The translations under genes and the position numbers were made by a program. A DNA stretch of 64,000 nt, taken from assembly GCF_900115685.1 (NCBI RefSeq), contig NZ_FOXJ01000001.1, positions 186,001 to 250,000 of the forward strand, written 5' to 3'. The notes beneath the pieces were generated by a model. It searched no databases. It was not told the DNA's origin and worked only from the letters and a program-made list of their open reading frames with translations. Positions 1 to 7,317 of the stretch are shown here, in pieces (the stretch's first letter is position 1; each line of letters begins with the position of its first letter). The stretch comes from Variovorax sp. 770b2. GTDB lineage: Bacteria > Pseudomonadota > Gammaproteobacteria > Burkholderiales > Burkholderiaceae_C.

Positions 1-447
1 GCGGTCGATGCGGCGCGCGCCGAGTTCGAGACCAACTTCTTCGGCCCCTGGGCGCTGACGCAAGCCTTTGCGCCGGTGCTCGCGGCCCACGGTGGCGGTG
101 CGGTCATCAACGTGCTGTCGGCGCTGAGTTGGGTGAGCTTTCCGAGCGTGGCGACCTACAGCGCGACGAAGTCGGCGGCATGGTCGCTGAGCAACGGCCT
201 GCGCAACGAACTGGCCGGGCAGGGCACGCAGGTGACGAGCCTGCACGTGGCCTACATGGACACCGACATGGCCGCGCACGTGCCGGGCGCCAAGGCATCG
301 CCCGACGACGTGGCGCGCCAGGCGTTCGCGGGCGTGGAGGCCGGCAGGCCCGAGGTGCTGGCCGACGAGGTTTCGCGCCAGCTCAAGCAGAGCCTGTCGA
401 GCGAGACGCCGGCCTATGCGGCGGCACCGAAACCTGCCGCGGCCTGA
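1..447 (+). CDS. SDR family oxidoreductase, 5'-truncated by window edge
   Basis: The open frame runs from the first base of the window to the TGA at 445-447, so only about the last 148 residues of a short-chain dehydrogenase/reductase are present. Visible family marks are N-F-F-G-P-W (the conserved helix before the catalytic strand), V-I-N-V-L-S-A (catalytic Ser strand) and Y-S-A-T-K, the YxxxK catalytic pair. The Rossmann TGxxxGIG motif lies upstream of the window. The family carries out NAD(P)H-dependent oxidoreduction of alcohols and ketones; the substrate cannot be read from the sequence. The Ala/Pro-rich tail after about A-Y-A-A-A is a weakly conserved extension. A strong terminator follows at 479. 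Confidence 0.9.
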   Translation, partial: AVDAARAEFETNFFGPWALTQAFAPVLAAHGGGAVINVLSALSWVSFPSVATYSATKSAAWSLSNGLRNELAGQGTQVTSLHVAYMDTDMAAHVPGAKASPDDVARQAFAGVEAGRPEVLADEVSRQLKQSLSSETPAYAAAPKPAAA

Positions 448-478
448 GCGCCTGAGCGGCCTGAGCGGCGCCCGCAAG

Positions 479-509
479 AAAAAACCCGGGCGCTCGGCCC
501 GGGTTTTTT
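479..509. terminator. Bidirectional intrinsic terminator between convergent genes
   Basis: A perfect 7-bp GC stem (CCCGGGC/GCCCGGG, 485-491 and 497-503) with a 5-nt loop is flanked by A6 on the left and T6 on the right, so it works in both directions. It sits between the + strand SDR gene and the - strand Pro-rich protein gene. Confidence 0.9.
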
Positions 510-521
510 CGTTCTCATCGA

Positions 522-836
522 TCAGTTGCGGTACGGATTGTTGGGCCGGCGGTCGTAGCGGTTGGGCACGCCGTCCCCATCGTTGTCCCGGCGGCCGCCG
601 TAGTGGCGGCGGTCGTCCCAGCGGCGGCCGTTGTCGTAGCGGCGGCCATCGCGGTAGTAGCCCGGGTGATAGTGGCGCGGCGGGGGCGGCGCGTAGTAGC
701 GGCGCGGCGGCGGTGGCGGCACCACGTACACCTGGGCCTGGATGAAGCGTCCGCCGGTCTGGGCTTGCGCCGGTGCGCTGATGGCAGCCAGCGACATGAG
801 GGCGGCTGCGGCGATTGCGAAACTGAGCTTTTTCAT
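522..836 (-). CDS. Small exported Pro/Tyr/His-rich protein with a DxDxDG-like tail
   Basis: The 104-residue product begins with a clear Sec signal (MKKLSFAIAAAALMSLAAIS, cleavage about AQA-Q), then a proline run (VPPPPPRRYYAPPPP), an Arg/Tyr/His-rich middle and the tail D-N-D-G-D-G-V-P-N, which resembles a thrombospondin type-3 or calcium-loop motif. I chose the ATG at 836 because it gives the signal peptide and has CGGGAG upstream; an open frame continues to 1154 but that part has no protein character. Similar short proteins are common and uncharacterised in Burkholderiales. An envelope location is likely; calcium or metal binding is a guess from the motif. Confidence 0.8.
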   Translation of the reverse strand: MKKLSFAIAAAALMSLAAISAPAQAQTGGRFIQAQVYVVPPPPPRRYYAPPPPRHYHPGYYRDGRRYDNGRRWDDRRHYGGRRDNDGDGVPNRYDRRPNNPYRN

Positions 837-1047
837 GGCAACTCCCGTGGAGTGGTTGGAAGCCTCATCGTCGTTGCCTTGTGTGAACCTTGTGTAAGGC
901 GGAGGCGAAATCGGATGAAGAGCTGTAAGCAGCCCGTAGACGTGTGACGTCAAGTGGGCATGCCTGATCCTAAGGGCTGCGGCATGCGCTGGGCACCGCC
1001 GCAGGTGTGCCGTTGGTTGTAGGCCGGGAGGCCGTGCCGGTGTGCGC

Positions 1048-1797
1048 TCAGGCGCGCGGGGCGGGCAGCATGCGGCGCAGCGCTTCGAAGAACAGGTCCG
1101 ACTGCTCGCGCTCGCCCTGGATCTGCGCCGCCACGTGCGCGGCCAGCTTCGCATCGACGGGCGCGAGGGGACGCCCGGTCGATTGGGCGATCACCTGGTG
1201 CAGGCACGCCCGTTCGAGGTAGTACAGATCGTCGTAGGCATGCGCGATGGTGGCGCCCGCCACGATCACGCCGTGGTTCGCGAGAAAGGCGATGTCCTTG
1301 CCGGCGTTCTCGCCCGCCATGGAACGCGCGATGCGCTCGCCCTCTGCATCGTCGAGCGCCAGGCCGTTGTAGACCGCGTCGATCGCGATGCGGTTCATGT
1401 AGCGCATCGCATTCTGGCTCGCGGTCGGGTCGAGCGCGCGGTCCACCGTGAGCGTGAGCGCGGTGGCGTAGGGCATGTGGCAGTGCAGCACGACCGCGTG
1501 GCCCGTGAGCCGATGCACCGCGCCGTGGATGAAGAGGGCGGTGGGCTCCACGCGATGGCGGCCGGCGAGCACCTCGCCGTGCACGTCGATCAGCACGATG
1601 TCGTCGGGGCCGATCTCGCTCCAGTGCAGGCCGCGCGGGTTGATGAGGTAGCGGTCCTGCACGCCCGGCAGCATCACGCTGAAGTGGTTGCACACGCCTT
1701 CGGACAGCCCGTGGTGGGCAGCGGCGCGCAGGGCCAGCGCGAGGTCTTCGCGGAGCTTGCGGACGGCGGGGCTGGCGTAGTCGGAATCTGCGGACAT
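1048..1797 (-). CDS. Class II aldolase/adducin family protein
   Basis: This 249-residue protein has the class II aldolase fold marks: N-H-F-S-V near residue 36, the metal-binding H-C-H in V-V-L-H-C-H-M-P-Y and a third His in A-N-H-G-V-I-V-A-G. Members are zinc enzymes that cleave or isomerise sugar phosphates or act on hydroxy acids. The ATG at 1797 has a good AGGAG 7-8 nt upstream; the longer frame to 1893 overlaps the previous gene. It is the last gene of the - strand dehydratase-kinase-aldolase group, 49 bp after the KDPGal aldolase stop, so a role in the same sugar-acid route is plausible. The exact substrate is unknown. Confidence 0.85.
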   Translation of the reverse strand: MSADSDYASPAVRKLREDLALALRAAAHHGLSEGVCNHFSVMLPGVQDRYLINPRGLHWSEIGPDDIVLIDVHGEVLAGRHRVEPTALFIHGAVHRLTGHAVVLHCHMPYATALTLTVDRALDPTASQNAMRYMNRIAIDAVYNGLALDDAEGERIARSMAGENAGKDIAFLANHGVIVAGATIAHAYDDLYYLERACLHQVIAQSTGRPLAPVDAKLAAHVAAQIQGEREQSDLFFEALRRMLPAPRA

Positions 1798-1846
1798 CGT
1801 GTCTCCTTCGTTTTTCTTGTGAACCGGCAATGGATCAGGCGTGCGA

Positions 1847-2488
1847 TCAAGCGTGGGTGACGCCTGTCCAGGCCGCGATGAATTTCTTCGCATCGTCGCG
1901 CACCGCCGGGGCCTCTTTGCCGGGCTTGTAGAGCGCGGAGCCGATGCCGAAGCCGGCCGCGCCCGCCGCGCGCCACTCGCCCATGTTCAACGGCGTGATG
2001 CCGCCCACGGGCATCACGGGCGTGCCGGCCGGCAGCACCGCGAGCAGCGCCTTCACCACCGCGGGCGAGGCCAGCTCGGCGGGGAAGAGCTTCAGTCCGG
2101 TGGCGCCGGCCGCGAGCGCGCCGAAGGCCTCGGTCGGCGTCATCACGCCGGGCAGGCACACCATGCCGAGCTTCACGGCCTCGGCGATGACCGCGGCGTT
2201 GAAGTTGGGCGAGACGATCAGCTCGCCGCCGGCCGCGTGCACATCGCGCACCTGCTGCGCGTCGAGCACCGTGCCCGCGCCCACCAGCGCTTGCGGAAAA
2301 CGCGTGCGCATGAGCGCGATGCTGGCCAGGGGCTGCGGCGAATTGAGCGGCACCTCGAGCAGCCGGAAGCCGGGCTCGACGATGGCATCGCCAACGTCCG
2401 CGGCCTCGGCGGGCGAGAGGCCGCGAAGGATGGCCACGAGCGGCAGGTCGCGCATCGCGGCGTTGAATTTTTCAAGGGGCGTGGTCAT
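1847..2488 (-). CDS. dgoA: 2-dehydro-3-deoxy-6-phosphogalactonate aldolase
   Basis: The 213-residue product is a class I KDPG/KDPGal aldolase. Visible motifs are P-L-V-A-I-L-R-G (strand 1), E-V-P-L-N-S-P, V-G-A-G-T-V-L, I-V-S-P-N-F, the Schiff-base Lys in G-L-K-L-F-P-A-E and P-V-G-G-I-T-P. N-S-P rather than the T-L-R of Eda, and the adjacent galactonokinase, favour DgoA over KDPG aldolase (my recollection of the families). It splits 2-keto-3-deoxy-6-phosphogalactonate to pyruvate and glyceraldehyde-3-phosphate in the cytosol. The start at 2488 is 8 bp after the kinase stop, so they are co-transcribed. Confidence 0.9.
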   Translation of the reverse strand: MTTPLEKFNAAMRDLPLVAILRGLSPAEAADVGDAIVEPGFRLLEVPLNSPQPLASIALMRTRFPQALVGAGTVLDAQQVRDVHAAGGELIVSPNFNAAVIAEAVKLGMVCLPGVMTPTEAFGALAAGATGLKLFPAELASPAVVKALLAVLPAGTPVMPVGGITPLNMGEWRAAGAAGFGIGSALYKPGKEAPAVRDDAKKFIAAWTGVTHA

Positions 2489-2496
2489 GGCTGGAT

Positions 2497-3399
2497 TCAG
2501 TGGTTGTCTGCTGCAAGAAAACCGGACAGCGCATGCAGTCCGGCCCAGGTGGCCTCGGCGCCGAGCGTGCGCGTGGCAACGCCGGCGGCGCGCAGGGCCA
2601 GGGCGTAGCGCTCGGTGAGCACGGGCGAGCCGATCAGCACCACCTCGCCGGCCGCCTGCAGCGATTGGGTGCGCAGCTCTTCGCCGATCAGGAGGCCCGA
2701 GAGGTAGCTGGACAGCTCCTCTTTCGGCATGCGATCGAACAGCGCGAGCGTGCGTGCGCCGAAGGCGTTGTGCAACAGGCCGTGGCCGTTCTCCGATTGG
2801 GTCACGCCCTGCAGGAACGCCGCTTCGTCCAGCGGCGCGGCGGCATCGAGCGTGCGCGCGAGGATCGAGTGCTGGCTCAAGAGCGCGTAGAACTCGCCCG
2901 TCATGCAGGTGCGAAAGCCCGCGACGCGGCCCTTGCTGACAGTGGCCCACTTGTTGTGCGTGCCGGGCAGCACGAAGAGGCCGTCGCTCGCACCGGTGAG
3001 CGCCATGGCGCCGAAGATCTGCACCTCCTCGCCGCGCATCACGTCGGGCACGCCGTCGTGCTCGTCACTGAGGCCCGGCACGATGGCGATGCGCGCACCG
3101 GGAATCGCGTCGATGTGGATGATCTTGCGGCCCACCTCGACGCGGCCCGCCGGGCAGGCGCAGTACGGTGCCTCGACCCAGCCCTGCTTGCTGCCGGCCA
3201 TGCCGGAGATGAGGCAGCGCGCGCCTTCCAGGCGCATCCAGTCGCCGAACAGCGCTTCGAAGACGGCGGGGAATCCGCCTTCGGGCACCTTGAGGATGCC
3301 GCGCGCATCGCTGCGTTCTTCGAGCACCTTGCCGTCCGTATCCAGCAGTGCGCCGCGGAGGGAACTCGTGCCCCAGTCGATTGCTACCAGTCTTGTCAT
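2497..3399 (-). CDS. dgoK: 2-dehydro-3-deoxygalactonokinase
   Basis: The 300-residue protein opens with V-A-I-D-W-G-T-S-S-L-R, the phosphate-1 loop of the DgoK branch of ASKHA kinases, and has I-S-G-M-A-G-S-K-Q-G-W and L-P-G-T-H-N-K-W, both typical of this family. It phosphorylates 2-keto-3-deoxygalactonate at O6 with ATP, feeding the aldolase encoded just downstream. The frame is open up to 3492, but the ATG at 3399 matches the family N-terminus and lies 1 bp from the preceding dehydratase stop (3401-3403), an operon-like junction. Confidence 0.93.
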   Translation of the reverse strand: MTRLVAIDWGTSSLRGALLDTDGKVLEERSDARGILKVPEGGFPAVFEALFGDWMRLEGARCLISGMAGSKQGWVEAPYCACPAGRVEVGRKIIHIDAIPGARIAIVPGLSDEHDGVPDVMRGEEVQIFGAMALTGASDGLFVLPGTHNKWATVSKGRVAGFRTCMTGEFYALLSQHSILARTLDAAAPLDEAAFLQGVTQSENGHGLLHNAFGARTLALFDRMPKEELSSYLSGLLIGEELRTQSLQAAGEVVLIGSPVLTERYALALRAAGVATRTLGAEATWAGLHALSGFLAADNH

Positions 3400-3400
3400 C

Positions 3401-5138
3401 TCAGTGATTGTCGCGCGGGACGAATGCCCCGCGCCGGCCGCGCAGGAAAGCGAGGTCCGCACCCTGGTCGGCCTGCAGCACCGTGTCGACATAGAGCTTC
3501 CAGTACCCCGAGTCGAGCGGCGCCTTCGGTGCGACCCATGTCTCGCGGCGCCTGGCCAGCTCTTCGTCGCTCACGTGCAGGTGCAGCTTGCGGTTCGGTA
3601 CGTCGAGTTCGACGATGTCGCCGTCCTGCACCAGCGCGAGCGGTCCGCCCGCGGCCGCTTCGGGCGCCGTGTGCAGCACCACCGTGCCGTAGGCCGTGCC
3701 GCTCATGCGCGCATCGCTGATGCGGACCATGTCGGTGATGCCCTTGCGCAGCACCTTGGGCGGCAGCGGCATGTTGCCGGCCTCTGCCATGCCGGGGTAG
3801 CCCTTGGGGCCGCAGTTCTTGAGCACCATGATGCAGTGCTCATCGATGTTCAGGTCCTCGTCGTCGATGCGCCTGTGCAGGTCGTCGGCGCTCTCGAACA
3901 CCACCGCGCGCCCCTTGTGCACCAGCAGCTCGGGCGTGGCCGCGCTGGGCTTGATGATCGCGCCGTTGGGCGCGAGGTTGCCGCGCAGCACGCAGATGCC
4001 GGCCTTGTCCTTGAAGGGATCGGCCAGGGGGCGGATGACCTGCGGGCCGTAGTTCTCGGCATCCTTCACGTTGTCCCACAGGCTCTGGCCGGTGACGGTG
4101 AGGATGTCCTTGTGCAGGTGCCGGGCGATCTCCTTGATGACCACTGGCAGGCCGCCCGCATAGCAGAAGTCCTCCATCAGGAACTGGCCCGAGGGCTGCA
4201 GGTTCACGAGGCACGGGAGTTCCGAGGCGAGGCGGTCGAAGTCGTCGAGCGTGAGGTCCACGCCGATGCGGCCCGCAATGGCCAGGAGGTGGATCACGAG
4301 GTTGGTCGAGCCGCCCACGGCCGCGTTCACCTTGATCGCGTTCTCGATCGCCTCGCGCGTGAGGATCCTGGACATGTTCATGTCCTCATGCACCATGTCC
4401 ACGATGCGGCGGCCCGCCTGCCGCGCCAACACATTGCGCCGCCCGTCGACGGCGGGGTAGGCCGCATTGCCCGGAAGGCCCATGCCCAGCGACTCGACCA
4501 TGCAGGCCATGGTGCTCGCGGTGCCCATCGTCATGCAATGGCCGTGGCTCCGGTGCATGCAACTCTCGGCCTCGAAGAAGTCCTGCAGCTTGAGCGTGCC
4601 GGCGCGCACCTGCTCGCTCATCTGCCACACGCCGGTGCCCGAGCCCAGTTCCTGTCCGCGCCACTTGCCCGAGAGCATCGGTCCGCCCGAGACACCGATG
4701 GTCGGGAGGTCCACGCTGGCCGCGCCCATCATGAGCGCGGGCGTGGTCTTGTCGCAGCCCATGAGCAGCACCACGCCGTCGAGCGGGTTGCCGCGAATGC
4801 TTTCTTCCACGTCCATGCTCGCAAGGTTGCGGTACAGCATGGCGGTCGGGCGCAAGAGCGTTTCGCCCAGCGACATCACCGGGAACTCGAGCGGGAAGCC
4901 GCCCGCCTCATACACGCCGATCTTCACCTGCTCGGCGAGCGTGCGGAAGTGCGAGTTGCAGGGCGTGAGCTCGCTGAAGGTGTTGCAGATGCCGATGACC
5001 GGGCGACCGTCGAACTGGTCGTGCGGCACGCCCTTGCCTTTCATCCAGCTGCGGTAGATGAAGCCGTCGCGGTCGTGGCGGCCGAACCATTGCTGGCTGC
5101 GCAGTTCGCTGGCTTTTTTTCGGGGGGGGAGTGCTCAT
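3401..5138 (-). CDS. IlvD/Edd family sugar-acid dehydratase, start region frameshifted
   Basis: The intact frame from M at 5044 gives 547 residues of an IlvD/Edd dehydratase: P-V-I-G-I-C-N-T, G-C-D-K-T-T-P-A (Fe-S Cys), T-M-G-T-A-S-T-M-A-C, G-G-S-T-N and R-I-S-D-A-R-M-S-G-T. It resembles L-arabinonate/D-xylonate/galactonate-type dehydratases more than biosynthetic IlvD. Upstream of 5044 the frame still encodes family sequence (LRSQQWFGRHDRDGFIYRSW) but has no start. The natural ATG at 5138 is one base out of frame because of a C8 run (G on the + strand, 5122-5129). With C7 the protein would be MSTPPRKKASELRSQQ... and 578 residues. This is a sequencing error, a slippage tract or a mutation. 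With dgoK and dgoA it would convert a sugar acid (probably galactonate) to the 2-keto-3-deoxy acid. Confidence 0.85.
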
Positions 5139-5211
5139 CGGTTTGTCTCTCTCGATTGCCGGCTTCGGTGCGGAACCTCGAGGGTTTGCCCTGCCGGATG
5201 GCGTTTCAATC

Positions 5212-5221
5212 ATCATATGAT
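5212..5221. promoter_or_regulatory. Putative operator of the sugar-acid operon
   Basis: The 10-bp perfect palindrome ATCATATGAT lies in the 151-bp divergent gap between the dehydratase and its FadR-type regulator, in an AT-rich pocket. It is a plausible GntR/FadR-family operator controlling both directions; binding is inferred only. Confidence 0.45.
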
Positions 5222-5289
5222 AGGCCTTATGAGCGAGCCGAAGCCTTGATGTTTTCGGCCGCAGGGATAGCAAATTTCGCATCGCACGC

Positions 5290-6033
5290 ATGATCAAGAA
5301 CATCCACGGCCGCACGCTCGAACTGCTCGGCGAAGCCATCGTTGCCGGCCGCTATGCGGTCGGGGCGTCGATACCGCCCGAGCCGCTCCTCGGCGAGGAA
5401 CTCGGCGTGAGCCGCACCGTGGTGCGCGAGGCCATCAAGTCGCTTGCGGCCAAGGGGCTCGTCGTCACGGGCCCCAAGGTCGGCACGCGCGTGCTGCCGC
5501 AGGACCAGTGGAACTGGTTCGATCCCGACGTCATCACCTGGCAATCGCGGGCCGGTCTCACGCCCGGGTTCCTGCGCGACCTGCAGGACTTGCGGCGCGT
5601 GGTGGAGCCCGCGGCCGTGCGGCTCGCAGCCGAGCGGGCCGATGCGAAGGACATCGAAGAAATCGAAAGCGCCTTCGCCGGCATGAAGGAAGCCGTCGAG
5701 CACGGCGGTGACTACATCACCTTCGACCTGCGCTTTCACAACGGCCTGCTGGGTGCCGCGCGCAACCGCATGCTCGCGCAGATGAGCAAGGCGCTCAACG
5801 CGCTGCTGCGCACCAGCTTCGAGATCTCGGCCGCCAAGGCCGACGGCCCGGCGCGCTCGCTGCCGCTGCACCGCGCGGTGCTCGACGCGGTGATCGCGCG
5901 CAACCCCGACAAGGCCGAGCGCGCGGTCATCTGCCTCATCGACGGCGCACGCCAGGACATCGAGGACGTGCTCGCCTCGCGCCGCCGCCTGCCGAAACTC
6001 AGCCGCCCGCCGCCGAGACTCAAGGCGGGCTGA
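5290..6033 (+). CDS. FadR-type (GntR/FCD) transcriptional regulator
   Basis: The 247-residue protein has an N-terminal winged helix (I-P-P-E-P-L-L-G-E-E-L-G-V-S-R-T-V-V-R-E-A-I-K-S-L, residues about 30-60) and a C-terminal all-helical FCD domain with D-L-R-F-H-N-G-L and L-H-R-A-V metal/effector-site His residues. It is transcribed away from the dehydratase-dgoK-dgoA operon, so it very likely represses that operon and responds to the sugar acid or keto-deoxy acid. No convincing Shine-Dalgarno precedes the ATG at 5290, but the N-terminus fits the family. It ends close to the convergent gene at 6070. Confidence 0.9.
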   Translation: MIKNIHGRTLELLGEAIVAGRYAVGASIPPEPLLGEELGVSRTVVREAIKSLAAKGLVVTGPKVGTRVLPQDQWNWFDPDVITWQSRAGLTPGFLRDLQDLRRVVEPAAVRLAAERADAKDIEEIESAFAGMKEAVEHGGDYITFDLRFHNGLLGAARNRMLAQMSKALNALLRTSFEISAAKADGPARSLPLHRAVLDAVIARNPDKAERAVICLIDGARQDIEDVLASRRRLPKLSRPPPRLKAG

Positions 6034-6069
6034 TCGGCCAGCGCATGCAGCGCTGAACGGGCTTCAGCT

Positions 6070-7110
6070 TCAGGCCGTGCGCAGCCGCAGCAGCGCGCGC
6101 ACGAAGCCGTGGTCCGAGCGCGAGCGGTCGCGGCCTTCGTGCAGGTGGTCGTTGAAGTAGTCGACCCGCCGCACGTCGCCCAGGCTGTGGCGGCTGCTGG
6201 CGACGAATTCTTCGCTCACCAGGATCTGGTCGAGCACGTCCGGAAAACCCTGGTGGATGTGCGAATAGGCCACGTCCTTCTTCAGCGCCGACTCGCCCTG
6301 CATCTCGTAGGCGTTGAACAGTGCCACGTCGCGCGCGGCCTTGTCGTAGGCCACCTCGGAGGTGGCCGCCACGAGCTGCGTGGTCACGCTGTGCGGGTTG
6401 TCGTTGAAATCGCCCATCACCACCAGCGGCGTGTTCGTGTCCTGCAGCAGGTCGATGACGATGCAGCGCAGGGCCGCGGCCTCGGCGCCGCGCATCAGGA
6501 GCGAGCGCAGCGAGGCCATCACGCCGACCTTGCGGTCGTCGCGGTCCTCCAGGTGATTGCCCTGGGCGTCCTGCAGGAACTTGGGGCGCTTGGACTTCAG
6601 GTGCACCGTGAGCACATGCACCTGCTGGCCGTGCTTCATGCGCAGCGTGGCCAGGAGGGGCGGGCGCTCGAAGCGCGTGTGGGGGCCGAGGCCCGGCACC
6701 TCGACACCGAAGCCCGGCGGGAAATCGACGAAGGACTGGACGTTGTCCACCTGCAGCCGCGTGGCGATGCCGACGCGCGGCGTGCCTTGCGCACCCGTTC
6801 TGGCCGGCGTGCCCGGCGGGCTTCCGGGCGGCGGCGTGTTCTCGGCACCGGGCACCGAAACGAAGTCGTAGCGCAAGCCGCTGCGCGCTATGGCGGCTTT
6901 CAGCGCCGCTTCGTCCCACACTTCCTGCACCGCGAGCACATCGGCATTGAGCGCGTGGAAACGCTCGCCGATCCAGTCGATCTTTCGCTCGTACTCGCGC
7001 TCGTTGTAGGCGTCCTGGTTCTCGTAGTACACGCGGTGGGGGTTCGCGAGGTTGAGCAGGTTGCAGGTGGCTACGAAGAGGGTGGCGTAGTTGGGGGGGA
7101 TGTATTGCAT
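6070..7110 (-). CDS. Endonuclease/exonuclease/phosphatase family protein
   Basis: The 346-residue product has the DNase I-like fold marks: A-T-C-N-L-L-N-L near the start, the catalytic Glu in A-V-Q-E-V-W-D-E, V-H-L-K-S-K (His), V-M-G-D-F-N-D-N (Asp/Asn) and S-D-H-G-F-V at the C-terminus. These are metal-dependent phosphodiesterases acting on nucleic acids, phosphoinositides or related esters. There is no signal peptide. I chose M at 7110 (MQYIPPNYATLF) because the extension to 7143 is not protein-like. A Pro/Gly-rich loop (about residues 88-107) is an unusual insertion. The natural substrate is unknown. Confidence 0.85.
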   Translation of the reverse strand: MQYIPPNYATLFVATCNLLNLANPHRVYYENQDAYNEREYERKIDWIGERFHALNADVLAVQEVWDEAALKAAIARSGLRYDFVSVPGAENTPPPGSPPGTPARTGAQGTPRVGIATRLQVDNVQSFVDFPPGFGVEVPGLGPHTRFERPPLLATLRMKHGQQVHVLTVHLKSKRPKFLQDAQGNHLEDRDDRKVGVMASLRSLLMRGAEAAALRCIVIDLLQDTNTPLVVMGDFNDNPHSVTTQLVAATSEVAYDKAARDVALFNAYEMQGESALKKDVAYSHIHQGFPDVLDQILVSEEFVASSRHSLGDVRRVDYFNDHLHEGRDRSRSDHGFVRALLRLRTA

Positions 7111-7317
7111 GGCTTGACGATTGTGTCCGGTAACGCAAAACAAGACAAAAAGTTGACGTTTGATTGCAGTCGGTTAACGCAATCGAATTGCGATTCGTGG
7201 CTTATCTGACAGGTCCGCGGGGAAAGTTTTCGGTTTGCAGTCTTGCCACGTTTCCGTGGGCATCTGCAAGACAACATCGGCGCGCCACGGCTTGTGGCCC
7301 GCTTTTTCCGAACTTCC

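Noticed and set aside
522..1154. Long minus-strand frame (210 residues) over the small exported protein
   Set aside because: Only the last 104 residues have a signal peptide and protein character; the upstream part is Arg/Pro-rich noise with no ribosome site.
2903..5293. Plus-strand frame of 796 residues opposite the dgo operon
   Set aside because: It is the antisense shadow of the dehydratase and kinase genes in GC-rich DNA; Arg/His/Ala-rich text, no domains.
6034..6069. AGCGCATGCAGCGCT (6040-6054) as a terminator between convergent genes
   Set aside because: Only a 5-bp stem and no T-run; too weak to call.
7111..7317. TTGACG at 7153 as a -35 box of tpsB
   Set aside because: No acceptable -10 lies at 16-18 bp; the gap surely holds promoters for both divergent genes but I cannot place them.
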